A stretch of 7,796 nt of DNA from Anaerolineales bacterium (GTDB lineage Bacteria > Chloroflexota > Anaerolineae > 4572-78 > NAK82). Shown here one piece after another: positions 7,193-7,796 of the stretch. A model generated the notes under the pieces. That model made no database searches and had not been told where the DNA came from. It saw nothing but the letters and a program-made list of their open reading frames with translations. The stretch covers positions 1 to 7,796 of the forward strand of contig JAHELX010000217.1 of assembly GCA_024643945.1 (NCBI GenBank), in the 5' to 3' direction. Made by a program: the position numbers and the translations under genes. Every line of letters begins with the position of its first letter. Position 1 is the first letter of the stretch.

Positions 7193-7386
7193 CTTGCTAC
7201 CCCCCGGAAGTGTTCCCTCATTTAACCGAATTGTCCCCGTGTTATCCCCAGACGGCAGGTACCCTTGAGCAAGCCCTGTATTTCGCGATGGGTTCATCCT
7301 CTCCCTGATAGGGTTTATCGTTACCCATAGGTGAGGTAGGGTGCCGTGTAGGCTTTACCCTCTCCCAGCCTCCCTCTCGAAGGGGG

Positions 7387-7396
7387 AGGTCGGGAG
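7387..7396 (+). repeat. Target-site duplication, left copy
   Basis: AGGTCGGGAG, directly abutting the left terminal repeat and identical to 7641-7650. It forms part of the right arm of the older palindrome. Confidence 0.78.
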
Positions 7397-7415
7397 CTTT
7401 CATGGGTAGGTTTTT
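7397..7415 (+). repeat. Left terminal inverted repeat of the element
   Basis: CTTTCATGGGTAGGTTTTT, matching the inverse complement of the right end at 18 of 19 bases. Similarity stops at 7416/7621. Confidence 0.8.
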
Positions 7416-7446
7416 CAGATGGCGGGTGTGCGTGGTGTCCCGGACC

Positions 7447-7468
7447 GCCCGGAAATCAATTTCCGGGC
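7447..7468. repeat. Element hairpin 1 (10-bp perfect arms)
   Basis: GCCCGGAAAT and ATTTCCGGGC are separated by CA, a perfect 22-base inverted repeat. Its ATCAAT apex is shared with hairpin 2. Confidence 0.7.
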
Positions 7469-7479
7469 TAAAAAGCGGC

Positions 7480-7495
7480 GCCGGATCAATCCGGC
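7480..7495. repeat. Element hairpin 2 (7-bp perfect arms)
   Basis: GCCGGAT and ATCCGGC are separated by CA. It is a shorter relative of hairpin 1, with the same GG-A-T-CA-A-T-CC heart. Confidence 0.65.
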
Positions 7496-7509
7496 TCCAG
7501 CACATCTTA

Positions 7510-7525
7510 GCCCCATTTATGGGGC
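7510..7525. repeat. Element hairpin 3 (7-bp perfect arms)
   Basis: GCCCCAT and ATGGGGC are separated by TT. Confidence 0.65.
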
Positions 7526-7536
7526 GCTGCTCTGTA

Positions 7537-7586
7537 GCTCGGCGAATTCACACTTGCACCGCGCGCAAGTGCAGGTGTCGCCGAGC
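7537..7586. repeat. Element hairpin 4 (two-tier stem)
   Basis: The outer arms GCTCGGCGA (7537-7545) and TCGCCGAGC (7578-7586) are a perfect 9-bp match. Inside, CACTTGC (7551-7557) pairs with GCAAGTG (7565-7571) around a seven-base loop. The two tiers are separated by an internal loop. Confidence 0.65.
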
Positions 7587-7621
7587 GGGTCTCCAAAGTG
7601 GGTTGCCTTGCAGGATGGCAA

Positions 7622-7640
7622 AAAAACCTGCCCATGAAAG
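7622..7640 (-). repeat. Right terminal inverted repeat of the element
   Basis: Read on the minus strand it is CTTTCATGGGCAGGTTTTT, one base different from the left end. Confidence 0.8.
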
Positions 7641-7650
7641 AGGTCGGGAG
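7641..7650 (+). repeat. Target-site duplication, right copy
   Basis: AGGTCGGGAG, directly abutting the right terminal repeat. Removing it together with the element restores continuous pairing of the palindrome at 7361/7651. Confidence 0.78.
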
Positions 7651-7766
7651 GGGGTAAAGGTTGAAAACGCCGCTGGCTTTGATACTTTTTTGACACCCCT
7701 TTGCTATATTGAGACTAAAAGAAGCATTTCCTGATGATCTCATCACCCTTTCTCCAGTTGTTCAGT

Positions 7767-7792
7767 AAAGCACAGGGTTGTAAACGTGCTTT
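7767..7792. repeat. Short inverted repeat near the window end
   Basis: AAAGCAC and GTGCTTT are perfect seven-base arms around a 12-base loop that holds a further GTT/AAC match. It may be an operator or leader structure of a gene beyond the window; nothing shows which. Confidence 0.35.
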
Positions 7793-7796
7793 CATA

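Larger units (their letters stand above)
7397..7640. mobile_element. 244-bp MITE-like non-coding insertion element
   Basis: The ends are inverted repeats of 19 bases: CTTTCATGGGTAGGTTTTT at 7397-7415 and the inverse complement of 7622-7640, which differs at one position only (T versus C at base 11). The element is flanked on both sides by the identical ten bases AGGTCGGGAG (7387-7396 and 7641-7650). Terminal inverted repeats, direct-repeat flanks, small size and absence of any transposase frame define a miniature inverted-repeat element that would be moved by a transposase elsewhere. A ten-base duplication fits several DDE families (for example parts of IS4 or ISAs1), so the family is left open. 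The interior carries four strong hairpins. Confidence 0.8.
7353..7659. repeat. Intergenic palindrome interrupted by the inserted element
   Basis: The left arm is 7353-7377 and the loop is 7378-7380. The right arm is 7381-7396 continued by 7651-7659, once the element and one target-site copy are ignored. All 25 positions then align: 21 Watson-Crick pairs, three G-T wobbles (7375/7383, 7368/7390, 7361/7651) and one A-C mismatch (7367/7391). Pairing stops at both ends with 7352/7660. The arms are rich in CTCCC/GGGAG, reminiscent of widespread intergenic palindromic repeats. No T-run follows, so a terminator role is not supported. Confidence 0.75.
7193..7796. other. Intergenic, repeat-rich region without a credible gene
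   Basis: No open frame here has a recognisable family or a plausible codon pattern and ribosome site. The short frames run across hairpins and the inserted element. The region holds C-rich direct repeats near 7211-7249, an interrupted palindrome (7353-7659), an inserted 244-base element (7397-7640) and a hairpin near the window end (7767-7792). No intrinsic terminator with a U-run was found after the regulator stop. Confidence 0.7.

Noticed and set aside
7353..7396. Intrinsic terminator for the large regulator gene
   Set aside because: The hairpin is strong but lies about 160 bases past the stop and lacks a following T-run; it fits an extragenic palindrome better.
7397..7640. CRISPR array or tandem riboswitch reading of the hairpin row
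   Set aside because: The hairpins are unequal in length and sequence with no regular spacer pattern, and no aptamer class was recognised; terminal repeats and the target duplication point to a mobile element.
7690..7719. Promoter with a perfect TTGACA (7690-7695) near the right end
   Set aside because: TATATT at 7705-7710 is only nine bases away, and the sequence at 17-18 bases spacing (GACTAA/ACTAAA) is a poor -10. No downstream gene is visible in the window.
7402..7734. Short overlapping frames on both strands across the inserted element
   Set aside because: They run through terminal repeats and hairpins, have no convincing ribosome sites and no recognisable domain; the DNA structure explains the sequence better.

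Overview
The window is GC-rich bacterial DNA. It encodes two large sensor/regulator proteins of the winged-helix/BTAD/AAA-ATPase/TPR kind, an F420/FMN split-barrel oxidoreductase, a UbiA-family prenyltransferase and a TIGR04283-type glycosyltransferase. Very large BTAD-AAA-TPR regulators with GTG starts, an F420-type enzyme and hairpin-rich intergenic repeats best fit a Chloroflexota (Anaerolineae-like) genome. That is an inference from gene content; no rRNA or other marker gene is present, and an actinobacterium is the main alternative.

Layout. (1) 2-1132 (+): C-terminal TPR part of a protein that begins before the window, ending in an odd tail resembling a shortened DUF4242 domain. (2) 1253-2167 (+): polytopic UbiA prenyltransferase, with a strong Shine-Dalgarno site. 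(3) 3436-2237 (-): a two-gene unit, the PPOX-class F420-dependent oxidoreductase followed nine bases later by the glycosyltransferase; it converges on the prenyltransferase gene. (4) 3437-3781: AT-rich divergent regulatory region. It holds a candidate minus-strand promoter flanked by two perfect palindromes, and an extended -10 promoter for the next gene. (5) 3782-7192 (+): complete 1136-residue wHTH-BTAD-AAA-TPR regulator, whose BTAD region carries an in-frame palindromic repeat insertion. (6) 7193-7796: about 600 bases with no credible gene, but with a clear nested-repeat structure.

The most notable structure is in region 6. A 244-bp non-coding element (7397-7640) has 19-bp terminal inverted repeats (18/19 identical) and is flanked by perfect 10-bp direct repeats, as expected for a MITE-type insertion with target-site duplication. 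Removing the element and one direct-repeat copy restores a 25-bp hairpin (21 Watson-Crick pairs, 3 wobbles, 1 mismatch, 3-nt loop), so the element appears to have jumped into one arm of an older intergenic palindrome. The element itself contains four successive perfect hairpins.

The genes do not form one obvious pathway. Prenyltransferase, glycosyltransferase and oxidoreductase could belong to quinone/lipid and envelope metabolism, but the sequence does not show a link. The large regulator is transcribed away from the oxidoreductase pair and may or may not control it.
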